A stretch of 63,595 nucleotides of DNA from Vibrio sp. CAU 1672. GTDB lineage: Bacteria; Pseudomonadota; Gammaproteobacteria; Enterobacterales; Vibrionaceae. A program made the translations under genes and the position numbers. Location of the stretch: the NCBI RefSeq assembly GCF_029223195.1, contig NZ_JARHUF010000026.1:1-63595 (forward strand), read 5' to 3'. The first letter of the stretch is position 1. Each line of letters starts with the position of its first letter. This document shows positions 63,480 through 63,595 of this stretch, in pieces. The notes beneath the pieces are model-generated. The model was given only the letters and a program-made list of their open reading frames with translations. It did not search any database and was not told the DNA's origin.

Positions 63480-63556
63480 TGGCGGAGTGGACGGGACTCG
63501 AACCCGCGACCCCCGGCGTGACAGGCCGGTATTCTAACCAACTGAACTACCACTCC
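63480..63556 (-). tRNA. tRNA-Asp (GTC anticodon)
   Basis: The minus strand folds as a cloverleaf. Acceptor GGAGTGG pairs with CCACTCC, the anticodon stem is CCGGC/GCCGG around loop CTGTCAC with anticodon GTC, the T-arm has GTTCGAGTCC, and CCA is encoded. It precedes tRNA-Trp by 35 bases, so both belong to one tRNA operon that continues beyond the window. Confidence 0.97.
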
Positions 63557-63595
63557 GCAGTGGCTTACCTGCTATTGGCAGGTGTCCAAAATTTA

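Overview
The window looks like the chromosome of a Vibrio, probably chromosome 1. The gene order guaA-guaB-xseA, der-bamB-yfgM-hisS-ispG-rodZ-rlmN-ndk-pepB-isc, suhB-secFD-yajC-tgt-queA, aceBA, oxyR2/ahpC, cutC, phoU-pstBAC, ppk-ppx, pstS-phoRB matches, from memory, the conserved V. cholerae block of roughly VC0715-VC0768. The rather balanced base composition would suit a higher-GC species such as the fluvialis/furnissii group, but that is only an inference. The left edge holds the right end of an IS3-type insertion sequence. The right edge holds tRNA-Trp and tRNA-Asp.

Layout: 1-1200 IS end and acetate transporter satP; 1.2-6 kb guanine nucleotide synthesis (guaBA) divergent from xseA; 6-8.4 kb a GAF-GGDEF protein and an AlaX-like tRNA-editing protein; 8.4-17.7 kb der to ndk; 17.8-25 kb pepB and the complete iscRSUA-hscBA-fdx-iscX operon; 25-32.7 kb trmJ, suhB, secDF/yajC and the queuosine pair tgt/queA; 32.9-34.8 kb a secreted GlyGly-CTERM serine protease and a CBS protein; 34.9-37.9 kb glyoxylate shunt; 38.5-40.3 kb OxyR2 and its peroxiredoxin; 40.5-44.5 kb cutC, PPK2 and a small variable unit (LysR regulator, miniature YadA-type surface protein, small beta-barrel); 44.5-56.8 kb phosphate and polyphosphate metabolism (phoU-pstBAC, ppk1-ppx, pstS-phoR-phoB); 57-63 kb rdgC, trhP, yfhL, an unknown gene, mepA, a DUF1904 protein and a membrane diguanylate cyclase; 63.2-63.6 kb tRNAs and a tRNA-like remnant.

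Regulation can be read at several places: PurR-type operators before both guaB and guaA, a strong type 1 IscR box before iscR, and Pho boxes before phoB and pstC. OxyR2 carries Cys206, Cys215 and Glu204. One Pho-controlled neighbourhood holds phosphate uptake, its sensor, both polyphosphate enzymes of the PPK1/PPX pair and, nearby, a PPK2.

Most of the window is conserved core genome. The least ordinary parts are the LysR / Pro-rich mini trimeric autotransporter / beta-barrel unit at 42.3-44.5 kb, the apparent lack of pilF between rodZ and rlmN, the GlyGly-CTERM protease, and the tRNA-Trp-like remnant at 63.2-63.3 kb. I did not find a CRISPR array, a phage or a clearly new defence system.
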